Source: Bolinopsis microptera
Taxonomy: Eukaryota; Ctenophora; Tentaculata; Lobata; Bolinopsidae
Assembly (NCBI RefSeq): GCF_026151205.1
Contig: NC_087072.1
Location: 24,259,603-24,323,602 of the forward strand
Reading direction: 5' to 3'
Length of the DNA stretch: 64,000 nucleotides
The notes beneath the pieces were generated by a model. That model ran no database searches, was not told the DNA's origin, and saw only the letters and a list, made by a program, of their open reading frames with translations. The translations under genes and the position numbers were made by a program. Positions within the stretch are counted from its first letter, which is position 1, and every line of letters starts with the position of its first letter. Positions 1 through 13,300 of the stretch are shown piece after piece.

Positions 1-1080
1 TATTACCGAAAATACTGCCACAATACCGTAAAATTGTAAAGAAATATTAGTGTTTTTGCCTTCCCAAGTAATCCAAGAAACAATCCCAAACGTCTTCTAG
101 TATGATAGAAGAAGTAGTTTACTTAGATGTGAGCTTAAGATGTTTATTTACATTTGTATACCTATGGAACTGTAGAACTGTATGAACTGTTGAAATCCAG
201 AGAAGGTTATTGACACTGTTCTCTTAAGGGTGCTGGCGTTTTACCTTATAATCATTCTGGAGACGGGAACGAGCATGTTACTGTTAACACTTTAACAAGA
301 GTCAAAAATACCAGCAGGGCACTCTATTGAATTCCGTAAGTGTTCTGGGCGTGAAACATTGTCTTCAGGAGAAGGAATCTGTTGCTCCAAGTTATCAACA
401 GGATAAGAAAACGGTTCACTGAATCACTTTAAATGCTTTACTGTTTAGAGGAGAATTGGTATTTGGTGCACTACTGTTCTCAGGAGAAGAAAACCCTTGG
501 TTTACTGTTTTGAAGAGAACTGGTACACTACTGTTCTCAGGAGAAGGAAACCCTTGGTCTACTGTTTTGAAGAGAACTAGTACACTACTGTTCTCAGGAG
601 AAGGAAACCAGTGGTCTACTGTTTTGAAGAGAACTGGTGCACTATTTTTCTCAGGAGAAGAAAACCGGTGGTCTACTGTTTTGAAGAGAACTAGTGCGTT
701 ACTGTTATCAGGAGAAGAAAACCGGTGGGGTCTACTGTTTTGAAGAGAACTAGTGCGTTACTGTTCTCAGGAGAAGGAAACCGTTGGTCTACTGTTTTGA
801 AGAAAACTGGTGCACTTCTGCTCCCCGGAGAAGAGAACTGATGCTCTAATATTTTCAAAAGAAAGGAAGTGGTACTTTAGCAAGATTACTGGTAAACAGT
901 AATAAAAGTCGACAATTAGTTTTTGCGAAATTTGGAAAACATTTTGGCTTTGGCCTTCAGCAGAAAAATTATCGGTTTTATCGGTTTTATCTAGATAAAA
1001 CCTACATCTTTATCTGTTTATCTAGATAAAAGATTTCATACCGATAATGGATAGCCTATTCTTGTGGCATACACAAGATT
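1..1080 (+). repeat. Dispersed repeat family D, copy 1
   Basis: This block matches 51055-51720 in the same orientation. Both begin with an ACAGAAAATATTGCCACAATA-like stretch, share the phrase CTTCTAGTATGAT, pass through GAGCTTAAGA, and end with TCTAGATAAAAGATTT followed by CGATAATGGA. Copy 1 is longer because its centre holds an expanded 60-bp tandem array (440-850). I see no protein homology and no clear terminal repeats. Two copies 50 kb apart show it is a mobile or formerly mobile sequence of unknown class. The left end may lie outside the window. Confidence 0.7.
440..850. repeat. 60-bp minisatellite
   Basis: About six to seven imperfect units of roughly 60 bp, each with CTACTGTTCTCAGGAGAAG and then TACTGTTTTGAAGAGAACT. 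The period keeps one frame open for 95 codons (456-743), but the peptide is just the repeat translated, so I do not call a gene. The related block at 51300-51560 has only two or three degenerate units, so the array expanded in this copy. Confidence 0.85.
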
Positions 1081-1942
1081 TGTTCCATAGCTGCTTTGAT
1101 GCAGCCCAGCAGCAGCAATAATACATTAGGACTTAAACTACCTGAGCTTCCTAAAGCTTAAATTTGGTCTTAAGAGGTTATATGCGCGTTGTAGTTCTGA
1201 AATGATTATAAAAATTGTTACAATTCTAACCAGTCACAATTATGTGTCTATGCGGAAGTCAATGATATGCAGGTTTACTTTAAAACAATATGTTTCTCGA
1301 ATACTTATTCAGGATCTGTGAATATTGTGCACTGTGCACTGTGCAAGGTGCACAGTGTGCTGTGCAGCACGGCTTTACCGATTTAGTACACACCATTTAA
1401 TCTGCATCGCTGCCATGGTAAGATCCTCTTGGTTCCTGTAATGGGTTGGTTAACTGGTTATCATGTGCAGGTTGATGGTAAACCTTTCTAAAATTGGAAC
1501 TCTCACTTTAGAGTAAATATCTATATAATAGAGGAACTCTCAGCTCAGTGCTCTAGAATACCGGGAATTCTCCCTTCAGAGTAAAAACCTTACCAATACC
1601 AAGTATTTTCTTGCGAATTGTTATGTGAACCCCTCAGGCCTCAAGAATACCCAACCTTCAATAATATGAAAAGTTCGTTTAGTTGAAAATGTGTATTTTA
1701 TCGCCACCATTTATTTCTGTCTCTTTGAAAATCTATTTGATAAAGTTACTAACTCGAACATGAGGCTTGTTTTTGATGGATCATTATTAAGTTATTAAAA
1801 TCTTAAACTAGTGAAACAGCACACTAACCGACTTAAAGTGCCATTTTAAGATACATTTGACTCCGACTCATCCGAGGCTTATCTTTATAAGCAAAGGACT
1901 TTATTGGCAGAATAACCTCACGAGTCACCAATCAGTACATTA
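1081..1942. other. Non-coding, nothing recognised
   Basis: AT-rich sequence without a convincing exon. The only local structure is a GTGCAC-rich self-complementary patch near 1328-1365. Confidence 0.5.
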
Positions 1943-1950
1943 ATTTAGAA

Positions 1951-3779
1951 GGCCAGTTGGTAGATCACCGAACGGCTATAAGCCGGCTACTAACCGGCTA
2001 TAAGCCGGCTTATAGCCGGCTACAATTTTTATAGCCGGTTAGTAGCCGCTTACATTTCTGGTTGAGCGACGGCTATTAGCCGGTTATAAGCCTGCTATTA
2101 GCCGTTTTGGTATAAAAAGTGGTTATAAGCCGGCTATAAGCCGGCTATAAGCCGGTTATAAGATATTAACTCAACTACATCGTACTGAACGATAGTCAGG
2201 AGCCGGCTATAAGAAATTCAGTGAAAACGGCTATTAGCCGGTTATAAGCCGGCTATTAGCCGTTTAGGTATCGAAAGTGGTTATAAGCCGGCTATAAGCC
2301 GGTTATAAGATATTAACTCAGTTCAGTACGATGAAGTTAAGTTAATATCTTATAGCCGGCTTATAGCCGGCTTATAACCACTTTCGATACCTAAACGGCT
2401 AATAGCCGGCTTATAACCGGCTAATAGCCGTTTTCGTTGAATTTCTTATAGCCGGCTCCTGACTATCGTTCAGTACGATGAAGTTGAGTTAATATCTTAT
2501 AACCGGCTTATAGCCGGCTTATAGCCGGCTACAATTTTTATAGCCGGTTAGTAGCCGCTTACATTTCTGGTTGAGCGACGGCTATTAGCCGGTTATAAGC
2601 CTGCTATTAGCCGTTTTGGTATTAAAAGTGGTTATAAGCCGGCTATAAGCCGGCTATAAGCCGGCTATAAGCCGGTTATAAGATATTAACTCAACTACAT
2701 CGTACTGAACGATAGTCAGGAGCCGGCTATAAGAAATTCAGTGAAAACGGCTATTAGCCGGTTATAAGCCGGCTATTAGCCGTTTAGGTATCGAAAGTGG
2801 TTATAAGCCGGCTATAAGCCGGTTATAAGATATTAACTCAGTTCAGTACGATGAAGTTAAGTTAATATCTTATAGCCGGCTTATAGCCGGCTTATAACCA
2901 CTTTCGATACCTAAACGGCTAATAGCCGGCTTATAACCGGCTAATAGCCGTTTTCGTTGAATTTCTTATAGCCGGCTCCTGACTATCGTTCAGTACGATG
3001 AAGTTGAGTTAATATCTTATAACCGGCTTATAACCACTTTCGATACCTAAACGGCTAATAGCCGGTTATAAGCCTGCTATTAGCCGTTTTGGTATTAAAA
3101 GTGGTTATAAGCCGGCTATAAGCCGGCTATAAGCCGGTTATAAGATATTAACTCAACTACATCGTACTGAACGATAGTCAGGAGCCGGCTATAAGAAATT
3201 CAGTGAAAACGGCTATTAGCCGGTTATAAGCCGGCTATTAGCCGTTTAGGTATCGAAAGTGGTTATAAGCCGGCTATAAGCCGGTTATAAGATATTAACT
3301 CAGTTCAGTACGATGAAGTTAAGTTAATATCTTATAGCCGGCTTATAGCCGGCTTATAACCACTTTCGATACCTAAACGGCTAATAGCCGGCTTATAACC
3401 GGCTAATAGCCGTTTTCGTTGAATTTCTTATAGCCGGCTCCTGACTATCGTTCAGTACGATGAAGTTGAGTTAATATCTTATAACCGGCTTATAGCCGGC
3501 TTATAGCCGGCTTATAACCACTTTCGATACCTAAACGGCTAATAGCCGGCTTATAACCGGCTAATAGCCGTTTTCACTGAATTTCTTATAGCCGATACCT
3601 AAACGGCTAATAGCCGGCTTATAACCGGCTAATAGCCGTCGCTCAACAACAAATGTAAGCGGCTACTAACCGGCTATAAGCCGGCTTATAGCCGGCTATA
3701 CAAATTGTAGCCGGCTATAAGCCGGTTTATAGCCGGCTTATAACCGGCTTATAGCCGGTCGGTGATCTACCAATTTCCC
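1951..3779. mobile_element. Foldback-type DNA element with 8-bp TSD
   Basis: The ends are inverted repeats: the left starts GG, then TTGGTAGATCACCGA at 1957-1971, and the right ends with its complement. ATTTAGAA flanks the element on both sides (1943-1950 and 3780-3787), an 8-bp target-site duplication. The interior is almost wholly TATAAGCCGGC-type words in alternating orientation. They form three nested palindromes with centres near 2325, 2845 and 3305 (marked by GTTCAGTACGATGAAG), each with arms of over 200 bp. No ORF is present, so it must move with a transposase from elsewhere. GG ends with an 8-bp TSD suit Merlin-like transposases, but this is inference. Confidence 0.85.
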
Positions 3780-3787
3780 ATTTAGAA

Positions 3788-6700
3788 CATATCAGTCTAC
3801 TACAAACGATGAAGCAAGCAATTTTAGGTTAAAGTCGTTCATTAGGTTTGGTCGATACCTTGGTCGGCAAATTAGTACAATACCGACAAGCTTGGTCAAT
3901 ACATTTCTACCTCCTTAAAGTACTTTATTATAAAAACTGTTCTACTGAAAGCCTAAGTGTGGAACTGGAAGTAATTTAAAGCTTTTAAACGCACCCATTA
4001 ACATATATTTTTTGCTATTGTTTAAGGATGACGATCATTTCTTTCCTAAATTCCCTTTCGCACACAACAGAACAGAAGTGTAATTTTTAGATTAACTATA
4101 ACGATTAGTGAGATCCTATTGAAAATTATCCGTGAGAGCCATGTAATCAGTAACCAAGGAAACCATCGTCCTGATTTGATGATCACCCCCGTTAGAACAT
4201 ACAGTAGTAAATTAAAACCTATTTTTCATGTTATGCACATTATTTGTTTTGCATTTTTTTATTTAGTTTTACACTGTAAGAACGTTGCAAAGTACTCTTT
4301 TCAGGGTTTTGTGGGTGTGAGTACAGTTGACACCACATTTTCTGTATTCAGCAGGTTAATTGTTGTACTAGCGTATTGCATAATATCAGCTAAATTTGAA
4401 ACTTTTGCTGAGGCACCAGATAGAACCCGCAAATGGTGCAGTATTATTATTCCTCAGACTTATTACTGCAGCCATATTGCTCCTTATATTACTATTGGCT
4501 ATTCTCTGGTCACTTGTACTGTGGGAAGATCACGTGTTGTTTCTCCAATATGTTGATTAAATTCAGATATCCCGGATTATATGGATACAAAGTAAGATTT
4601 ACAACGTTGGTACTGTAAACTTTATTTGGCGATTTAGCGTACGTGTGGCAGGGATTACCCGCATATACCGTCATTTGATATCGATAGTAACGCGAGATTT
4701 TGTGTTCTGAGTAACAGCCAGAATTTCTATTGGAACATAATCATAAAATAGAATCACTGAATAGAAATATCCTCACATCATGTAGTATTAACATTGTTGA
4801 CAGATGTAATTTAAATTAGAGATCATATACAAATCATGCCCTTTTTGTCTATTTCAGCTGAATTAAGTCATATAAGTCTTCGAACAATCTTCAAGAAAAG
4901 ACATATTTCATCTGGCAATTAGCGGACTGGCGGCTAATTAATAACATGTTAACGTTATTCAATAAGTTGTTGTACAACTTAGAACGATTATATCGTTATA
5001 AGAGCTCATTTCAAAAGTTAAATTTAAAGCGCCTAGATTTAATTCAAGAGCGAAATGAACGTCGTGGGCTTACAGGTGTATAGTGTATAGTGGTTTTAAC
5101 AACACCGTATCAAGTACATGTTGCACTCTGTTCGATCTGACAACTTGACTCTGACCTCATCTTTTTGACTTTTCTTTTGAAATTTCAGCTTTTATTTTTG
5201 TTGGCTAAGTATAACAGATCTAAGTATAAGAGATCATACTTTTCCTTCTAAATACATCAAGCATGTGGTCGAATAGTCCATCATGTAGGTACTCATAGAA
5301 CCATACCATTGGTATCTTTTGTTGTTGATAAAATAAGCTATTGTACTTCGTGGTAGATATTTCAGACCTGAATATGTAACTCATTTACTAGATCATCTCC
5401 ATCTTTTTGTTGCTCAGCAACCACTTCAAGCATCAAGTTCCACATTAGTTGGTTGCAACGTGACTGCATTCTCAATTTCAAATTGTAACAATCCAAATCA
5501 TTCTTCAAATTATGCAGTGGCCCTGAATCCTCGCCACTATCCCAGAAAATCGTAATTTTCCACCTGCCGTGTGATACTGTGACTGTCTGGACACTGAAAG
5601 CTAGGGTAACATATTCTTTATCATAATCAGAGTGTACTGCAGAGAGATATGAATTGTGACTCCCTGTTAATATAATAATTCCCACTGCTCAGGCTAAATC
5701 CGGACTTCATGTTCCACGTTTTTAACACCCGTTTCGTATTACAGTCGATAAGAACCCCTAATCGCACCCAAACTGGCCTTCTCCATTCTTCTGTTTTGCG
5801 CGCCATTCAGCTCTACATATTTGACACCCTCGTGTTTTTGTCGATTGATCTGTTATATATAATAGCAATTTTTCCCGTAGGTACCCGTGATTATATTTGA
5901 TCTGATGTTGGTCAGATCATCGCATTGGGCCATACTAAATTACTAAATTATTAAATTACTAAATTTATACTCCATAGGACGGCATAACACATTATCACAG
6001 CGTTACTTTGATGGTAGGTACGTGTCTTACTCGATCTGATACCATTGTGGATGAACTCTAGGTTAATTCTTGCTCTGATTGAATCCTTCAGTCTAGTCAT
6101 TTCCAGACAGTCAGTAATATCTCCCGTGGTTGAAGGATTGAGGTTCATATTATAACTATATAATATATATTTCATACTGATAGTGGCTCCACCTTTCCTG
6201 ATATAAATCGAGCATGCGTCAAATGGCGAGCGTATAAAGGGTTCCCATACTTTAAGTTATACAATTTATTTCTTATAATTTGACTTATAATTATATTCAG
6301 TCGAGTTTGATGCTCAGAATTACGGATATCTTTGACGCGTTAAATCATACATACAATTTCATTGCTAAACCTTAAGAATATGATTTTTGAATTTCCATTC
6401 TATTTTTGACCATTTATACTGCATATTTTATGGTTAACATCACAACGAAATTGATTGTACAGTGAATGTAATTTTCGCCAAAATCTGGCGATTATTTACC
6501 CACCTTCCACCTTGAAAGATATTTCACTAAGGGTATACAAAAGATTGATGGTTTAAACTTTGATTAGTAATAGTTAGTTAGTTAAACTTAATAAGTTGCA
6601 AGGAGCAGTAACTTATATGGAGACGAAAGCCCTGTCTCAATCGTAACTACCCTGAGCTGGTAGTTCAGTGGTCAAACAAGTGGTTTACTTACTTATAGTT

Positions 6701-7480
6701 AATAAGTTATGTAGTAATTAGTACTCGAATCAACCATATATAATCAATAATCATATATATCTACCATATATAAGCCGACGACATTAGCATTAGATTAGTC
6801 GCCTCCACTCGAGCTTCATCGCTGATAAATTTGCTAAGTATCGTTTTATTTTTAGTAACAATTTTCTACTTGAGTACTTGGTAGATAAACTTTTGTTATT
6901 CTTTGATTCTTTACAGCTGGACACCCATCAAACTAAGCAGTCCGGGAGACTCTATGGCGTCAGGGGTTTCGGGCCGCAAAAAATTAGAGTATAGGGTTAG
7001 GTTAAGAAAAAATGTTTATGCCCAAATTCTAATCTTAACCCAAACCCAAACTTTAATTTTCAGAGATTCACGCCCTAAAACCCGAACTCTAGAATCCGGA
7101 CCCCCTTATAATCGAAATTCTATTTATGAACCTGAAATATTCAAGATATAAAATTGGAAGAGTGATTTGTAACTAAATGCAGTTAATACCCAATTAATAG
7201 CAGACTGGCGCAGGCTTTAATTTTAAATTTCCTGATCTAATTTTAGATTTCTTAATCTCCTTAACAAATTATTCTTTTAAAGTGCTCGTTTCCTTTGGAA
7301 TGCCTTGTCTTTAAAAATCCGGGAAATTTGTTCCTTGGAAAGTATAACATATTCATGATATTGTTCCATACAAAATTAAAAGACCACAATATATGTATAT
7401 GCCCCCTGAATAGTAAACATCGTATGAATACTTTTATATCATTATTATAATTCGAAAAATTATTTCTGTCTGTATGAATG
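3788..7480. other. Non-coding stretch, no supported gene
   Basis: AT-rich DNA with several short open frames (for example 4119-4556 and 5362-5685). None has a recognisable domain, splice context or plausible composition. A tRNA-like A-box word, TAGTTCAGTGG at 6661-6671, is followed 50 bp later by a weak B-box-like word (6722-6732). This could be a decayed SINE head but is too poor to call. Confidence 0.5.
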
Positions 7481-7482
7481 TA

Positions 7483-9122
7483 CAGGGTGGCCCATAAGTG
7501 ACTACCCACACGCAACCTCTTAATAACTCACGTAATTCGTCTCCAAATTGCACCAAAATTTCAGAGATTATAGATATGGGTCAAACTTAGATTTCCTGAA
7601 AGTTTCGTAAGCCACGCCCAATTACAGTGGGCGTGGCGTGACACTCCCTCTTTTTCACTATTGTCTTCATAAAATGAGAACGCTTTAAGCTAAGAACTCA
7701 AAATTTTTTGCACACATTTGGCTTGATAATTGAAAACTTTTCCAAAAGTTTCAAGTTCATTGGTTAAAATATGGCTAAGTTATGACCATTTCAAAACTCA
7801 TCGGATACGTGATCCGAGCACTCAGTCAGTGATCTCGTCACTTGGTTAATGGCCTGTTTGGCTCACATGCACCGCTTGATTGGTTGCAGCCTGCTTATGG
7901 GCCGGCCTATACAGCTGACTGCACCTAAAACGCTATCACACGAATTTATGGTGGTGTCACCATTTCAGGGCTTGTTAGCCCTGCTAGTCACAGGTTCCTT
8001 ACAATCAATAAAAAGGAATGAACCATCCATTGAATCATCGAAAATGGTTCACTATCCTCCCTTTACTGCAGAACAACGATTGTTCGCCTACCTGAAGAAA
8101 GAAAATGGGGAGTTCTACCCTCAGATTAAACGACAATTTCAGATGAAATTCAACCGACCACCCCCTTGCCGGAAAAGCTGCTTTGACATTCATCACAAGA
8201 TCAAGTTTACGTTTTCTGCACACGATCGGCCAAGAGTCGGCAGAAGACGAACTGCGAGGACTGTAGAAAACATCACGATGGTTGTTGGTGACGTGATGGA
8301 CACACCTAAGATTGGCACCCGGAAACGAGCTCCTGCCTTAGACATCAGCAGAACCCTTCAGCGAATCCTAAAGCAAGACCTTTCTAACCGGGCCTACCGA
8401 ATCACAAAGAAACACAAACTTTTGGACCGTGATTTCCAATCGAGGATAGATTTCGCCAACACATTCCTGTCCAAGCAGAATGTGGATCCCTACTTTGAGG
8501 ACGAAATCTGGTACAGCGACAAGGCCATATAAACGGATATGTCAACTCCCAGAATGCAATTCACTGGGGCTCTACTAGACCGGATGAAGTGGTGGAGAGA
8601 ACGGCTTTTCCTGAAAAGGTCACGATCTGGTTTTTATCCTAAAAATTTGTGTTTCCCTTTCTAGCAAAGTCATCATCGGTATCCAATCAAAGCCTAATGA
8701 ACCTCATTAATACACGCTAACGCCTTACTCTTGATCAGATTGGGTGACGAGATCACTAATTGAGTGCAAATATCACTGACTGAGTGCTCGGATCACATAT
8801 CCGATAGATTTTAAAATGTTCATAACTCAGCCATATTTAAACCAATGAACTTGAAACTTTTGGAAAAGTTTTCAATTATCAAGCCAAATGTGTGCAAAAA
8901 ATTTTGAGTTCTTAGCTTAAAGCATTCTCATTTTATGAAGACAATAGTGAAAAAGAGGGAGTGTCACGCCACGCCCACTGTAATTGAGCGTGGCTTACGA
9001 AACTTTCAGGAAATCTAAGTTTGACCCATATCTATAATCTCTGAAATTTTGGTGCAATTTGGAGACGAATTACGTGAGTTATTAAGAGGTTGCGTGTGGG
9101 TAGTCACTTATGGGCCACCCTG
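7483..9122. mobile_element. Mariner/Tc1-like DNA transposon with about 360-bp TIRs
   Basis: The element starts CAGGGTGGCCCATAAG and ends with the inverse, CTTATGGGCCACCCTG. TA dinucleotides abut both ends (7481-7482 and 9123-9124), the target duplication of IS630/Tc1/mariner transposases. The inverted repeats continue with few mismatches to about 7840 on the left and from about 8750 on the right, far longer than a classical mariner TIR. The roughly 900 bp between them hold a broken transposase. Flanks beyond the TA do not match, so this looks like one discrete insertion. Confidence 0.9.
8044..8640 (+). pseudogene. Broken mariner-like transposase
   Basis: From ATG 8044 the frame reads FTAEQRLFAYL and later IGTRKRAPALDISRTLQRIL, a helix-turn-helix DNA-binding half as in IS630/Tc1/mariner transposases. 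It then reads DEIWYSDKAI, which holds the first catalytic Asp in the usual SDEAxF context. A stop ends that frame at 8530. Homology resumes in another frame as NGYVNSQNAIHWG and KVTIWF, showing a frameshift. The second and third acidic residues of the catalytic triad are not found before the right TIR, so the element cannot encode an active enzyme. Confidence 0.8.
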
Positions 9123-9124
9123 TA

Positions 9125-9330
9125 TGTATGTACGACCGCCCACGTGCAAATTAGATGAGAAATAGGAAGTTGCATAATGCATAGTTACCATGGTAACGAG
9201 GATTGTTACACGCACACGCACGTGCAAAGATTTGTGAGCGCCATTTTCGGTTTTGTGGTAATTTATACGTTGTGTTCAGTGCGAGCTACATTTCATCGGA
9301 TATATATTCGGTTGTGCGACGGGTATTTTT
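9125..9330. promoter_or_regulatory. Candidate promoter with palindromic X-box
   Basis: A locally GC-richer patch contains a perfect 14-bp palindrome GTTACCATGGTAAC (9184-9197), which fits the RFX-factor X-box consensus, and several CACGTG-like words (for example in CGCACGTGCAAA). The PKG start codon is about 1.1 kb downstream on the + strand. It may serve that gene, but no TATA box or transcript evidence is visible, so the link is inference. Confidence 0.35.
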
Positions 9331-10340
9331 TGATGTGATAAAGACCGACTACCAACAAATACTACTAGCTTCCTCCCTGTGACCACAGGCTTTCTAGTAT
9401 ATTTATAAAAGTTAAAACATAATTCAAATAGCGGTCAAATTTAGTAATTTCACTCACAAGCCCATATGTGGTGAATTTATTTTCATCGTTAGGCTATGAT
9501 ACTACTTGATAACTACCTAATAACTAGGTAGTTAAGCCGACTCGAATTTTTAATTTTTCATTGAAATCTCCTAATTTGACTGTAAACTTTTACTTTGATT
9601 GTCTTTGGGATCATCACTTGTAGGCTCTGCTGAATCTACGACTTCGTTTTGGCCTCCAGTCAATTATTACAGGATATATTAGTCCTTTCCATTTTGAAAG
9701 TTCGTTATAAGCATTTATATCTAATAGTTATTGTTTAGATTCCTGTAAGAGGTGAAAAGTTTCGGCTTCAAAAATTAAGAGATGTTTAGACAATTATTCA
9801 GCATTCAATGGTACGACCATTAAAGGCACATATAATTCGGTAATCTGTTGATACACGGTTGTGGCATAGTTGTGGCACGGACTCTGCCCCGACTGATACT
9901 TGGTTTGTGCCCTGGCTGTGCCCGACCGTATTCCATCCGTGCCCAACTGCATGTACCGACAGATTTCATAGTTCTCCTAACAAACGATAGTACCAGCTAA
10001 CAGCTTGACATTCTAGTTGTACCTTACTTTTTAGATAAGACCATTATCTAACATATCCGATTTTCAAATTACTGTGTAAATCTGTACCACGTGGCACCCG
10101 GCCAGTACCAGTCAGAAAAGGTACAGTGTCATGTAATGCCACTCGTCAGGTTATTAGGTCATTTTGCCTTGAACTCTTGGAGATAAACAATAATCTTGAC
10201 AAAGCTTTCCGTGTCAATACCTCGATGGTATTTACTTTTAGCCTCTTTCTTCTCACTTTTACCTTGATTTAGAACAAGATAGGAAAGTAAGCTGATACTT
10301 GATATGAGGTGGTAACGTGGGATCCTGCTCTTCGTTGGTG

Positions 10341-13300
10341 ATGGTGAACAGCGCTGCCATGGGCGATAAAGATCGCCGGATTACCCAGCTTTCGGAGGAA
10401 GTAAGGCGGATGAAGTCAGAAGATCAGCTAAAGTCGGAGCAAATCAGACTTCTTTTGACCAAGTAAGAATTTTCTGAAGCCATGTAATCTAGACTAATTC
10501 GTTTATGTAATTTTGCAACACAATTTAATTAAACATCTCTATACTTCTGGAATGAAACAGACGTTTATAAATAAATTACAACAATATAATTAAATTAAGG
10601 ATCGTACATGTCTATAAAATACATGTCAACGAGCTTATTACTTCTATTCCTACGAAATATGCTTTCTAATGAGGTCTGATCGTCATCTTTTCACAGCGTT
10701 CGATGTCTGTGTGAAGGTAAATGACATCCTGTGGATCATTTACAGCATTACCTTAGTGTACAACCTTACAAAAACTACTACAAAAATATGCTTTCTCTAG
10801 ATTGTCTGTACTATAATAGCCATATTGATATGTCTGGAAAATTTGAAGAAAATCGTATATAGGAATAGGATCTGTAAAAAACACACCTGCGTTCCGCTGC
10901 GAACCACCGATTTGGAGATATTTTCTATTTTCTTGTGTTTGAAGTAATATTTTAAATTTTGCACATAGAAATTCGCCCAAAACTTGCACAGATTAACAGT
11001 CCTATAGCCATATTACTATCAGGAAAGTTTCAAGAAAATCCTATAGTAGTATCTCGAAATAATCGACTTTCATCAAATATTGTTGTAGGATCTCGACTTT
11101 CATCAAATATTGTTCCGCGGAATAAATGGAACGGAAAGTCCAACTGGATTTTGAAAACGTGATCTTTATTTATTATTTCATTACTGGGAGTGCGAGCATG
11201 AGACGACTTAATGAGAGGACAAAAACTGGTAAAATTGACCATCGCCAACTATATAATATAGATCATTAGTCATCTTTTAGGCATGGTGAAACAACGTACA
11301 TTATGCTTCAAAACAGGTATGTATCATGTTTTAATTGGGGTTTTCACATATAACTGATGAGATATAATTCAAACTGATGAGAATAATGAGATATAATTCA
11401 AACCTGTATAAATCGACTCTTTTATGGAACAGTGAACACCATTATTTAAGCTCTTCTGCTAGTCATACCATTATATACAGAGAGACAAATTGAAACGATG
11501 GGTTAAGTCAAACAATTGTTTCAATTGTTTGATTTAACCCGTCGTTCCAATTTGTATCTAGCTCTCGGCTTGCCGATTGAGCACTGCATCAGCATATGAC
11601 GCCGCCCACAACTATATACAGAAACATATCAGGAACTGTTCATAATTTTGTCTGCTCACAATTAGGGCTGTTCATTGTATTTGTTGCCAATTGTTTTATT
11701 TTGTTGCCGGGTAGGAAGACAAAGAAAGGGGAACAACTTCACCTCTGAAGGACAATCAATCTATGTGTAAAAATACAGTATTAAATACTGCACTTGCAGG
11801 CGTGTCGTCATAGGTTTGACTTTTGTTGTTTGATCTTAACACTACATCGACAATCGTTGTTCGATTAAATCGTTTTTTTTGTTTTGCTTTTAAAAAATAA
11901 TTAAATAAAACCAACACAATGGCGTAACGACCACCCCCGATACCCCACTATGCGGAGGGGGGGGGGACTTAAAAGAAAAAACGTTGGATAGGTGTTTAAT
12001 TATCCGGTCCACTAACGTTCAGTCGACGGGGCGGTCGTTACACCACTGAACTAACTAGTCGAGTAGTGACTTAGATCCAGATGGACTGTGTGTGGGCATG
12101 TTTTAAGATTCCAGAGGAACAGCACCCTCCATGTCAAGGCAGTGTCACTGACTTACTTAGTAGATGGAAGAGGCACGAAGACTATAAGAGGTCAGCATCA
12201 GATAAAATCATTCAAGTTTTATGACAGTTCCGACAGTTCTAACAACCAATTTTTATTTGTCAACATTTTGATAGATTTCCGAAAATTTGCTTCCGTTACT
12301 AAAGTCAAAGAACAAATGGTGTCTAATAGGGAGTCATGGTAACGGTATCTAATATGGGGGTTATGGTAACGGTATTCAATATGGGGGTCATGGTAACGGT
12401 ATCTAATATGGGGGTCAGGGTAACGGTATCTAATATGGAGGTCATGGTAACGGTATTTAATATGAGGGTCATGGTAACGGTATTTAATATGGGGGTCATG
12501 GTAACGATATCTAATATGGGGTCATGGTAACGGTATCTAATATGGGAGTCATGGTAACGGTATCTAATATGGGGGTCATGGTAACGGTATTTAATATGGG
12601 GGTCATAGTAACGGTATCTAATATGGAGGTCATGGTAACGGTATCTAATATGGGGGTCATGGTAACGGTATTTAATATGGGGGTCATGGTAACGGTATTT
12701 AATATGGGGGTCATGATAACGGTATTTAATATGGGGGTCATGGTAACGGTATTTAATATGGGGGTCATGGTAACGGTATCTAATATGGAGGTCATGGTAG
12801 CGGTATCTAATATGGGGGTCATGGTAACGGTATTTAATATGGGGGTCATGGTAACGGTATCTAATATGGGGGTCATGGTAACGGTATCTAATATGGGGGT
12901 CATGGTAACGGTATCTAATATGGGGGTCATGGTAACGGTATTTAATATGGGGAAGGGTAACGGTATCTAATATGGGGGTCATGGTAACGGTATCTAATAT
13001 GGGGGTCATGGTAACGGTATTTAATATGGGGGTTATGGTAACGGTATCTAATATGGAGGTCATGGTAACGGTATCTAATATGGGGGTCATGGTAACGGTA
13101 TTTAATATGGGGGTCATGGTAACGGTATCTAATATGGGGGTTATGGTAACGGTATCTAATATGGGGGTCATAGTAACGGTATCTAATATGGGGGTTATGG
13201 TAACGGTATTTAATATGGGGAAGGGTAACGGTATTTAATATGGGAGTCATGGTAACGGTATCTAATATGGGGGTCATGGTAACGGTATTTAATATGGGGG

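Noticed and set aside
1975..3770. CRISPR-like array
   Set aside because: Repeats alternate in orientation and have no unique spacers of constant length; the structure is a foldback element in a eukaryotic genome.
4119..4556. 145-codon frame with hydrophobic stretches
   Set aside because: It starts from TTG, has no recognisable domain and AT-driven hydrophobic content; no splice or poly(A) context supports it.
6661..6732. tRNA gene or SINE head (A-box TAGTTCAGTGG)
   Set aside because: The B-box is poor and no cloverleaf can be drawn; at best a decayed SINE.
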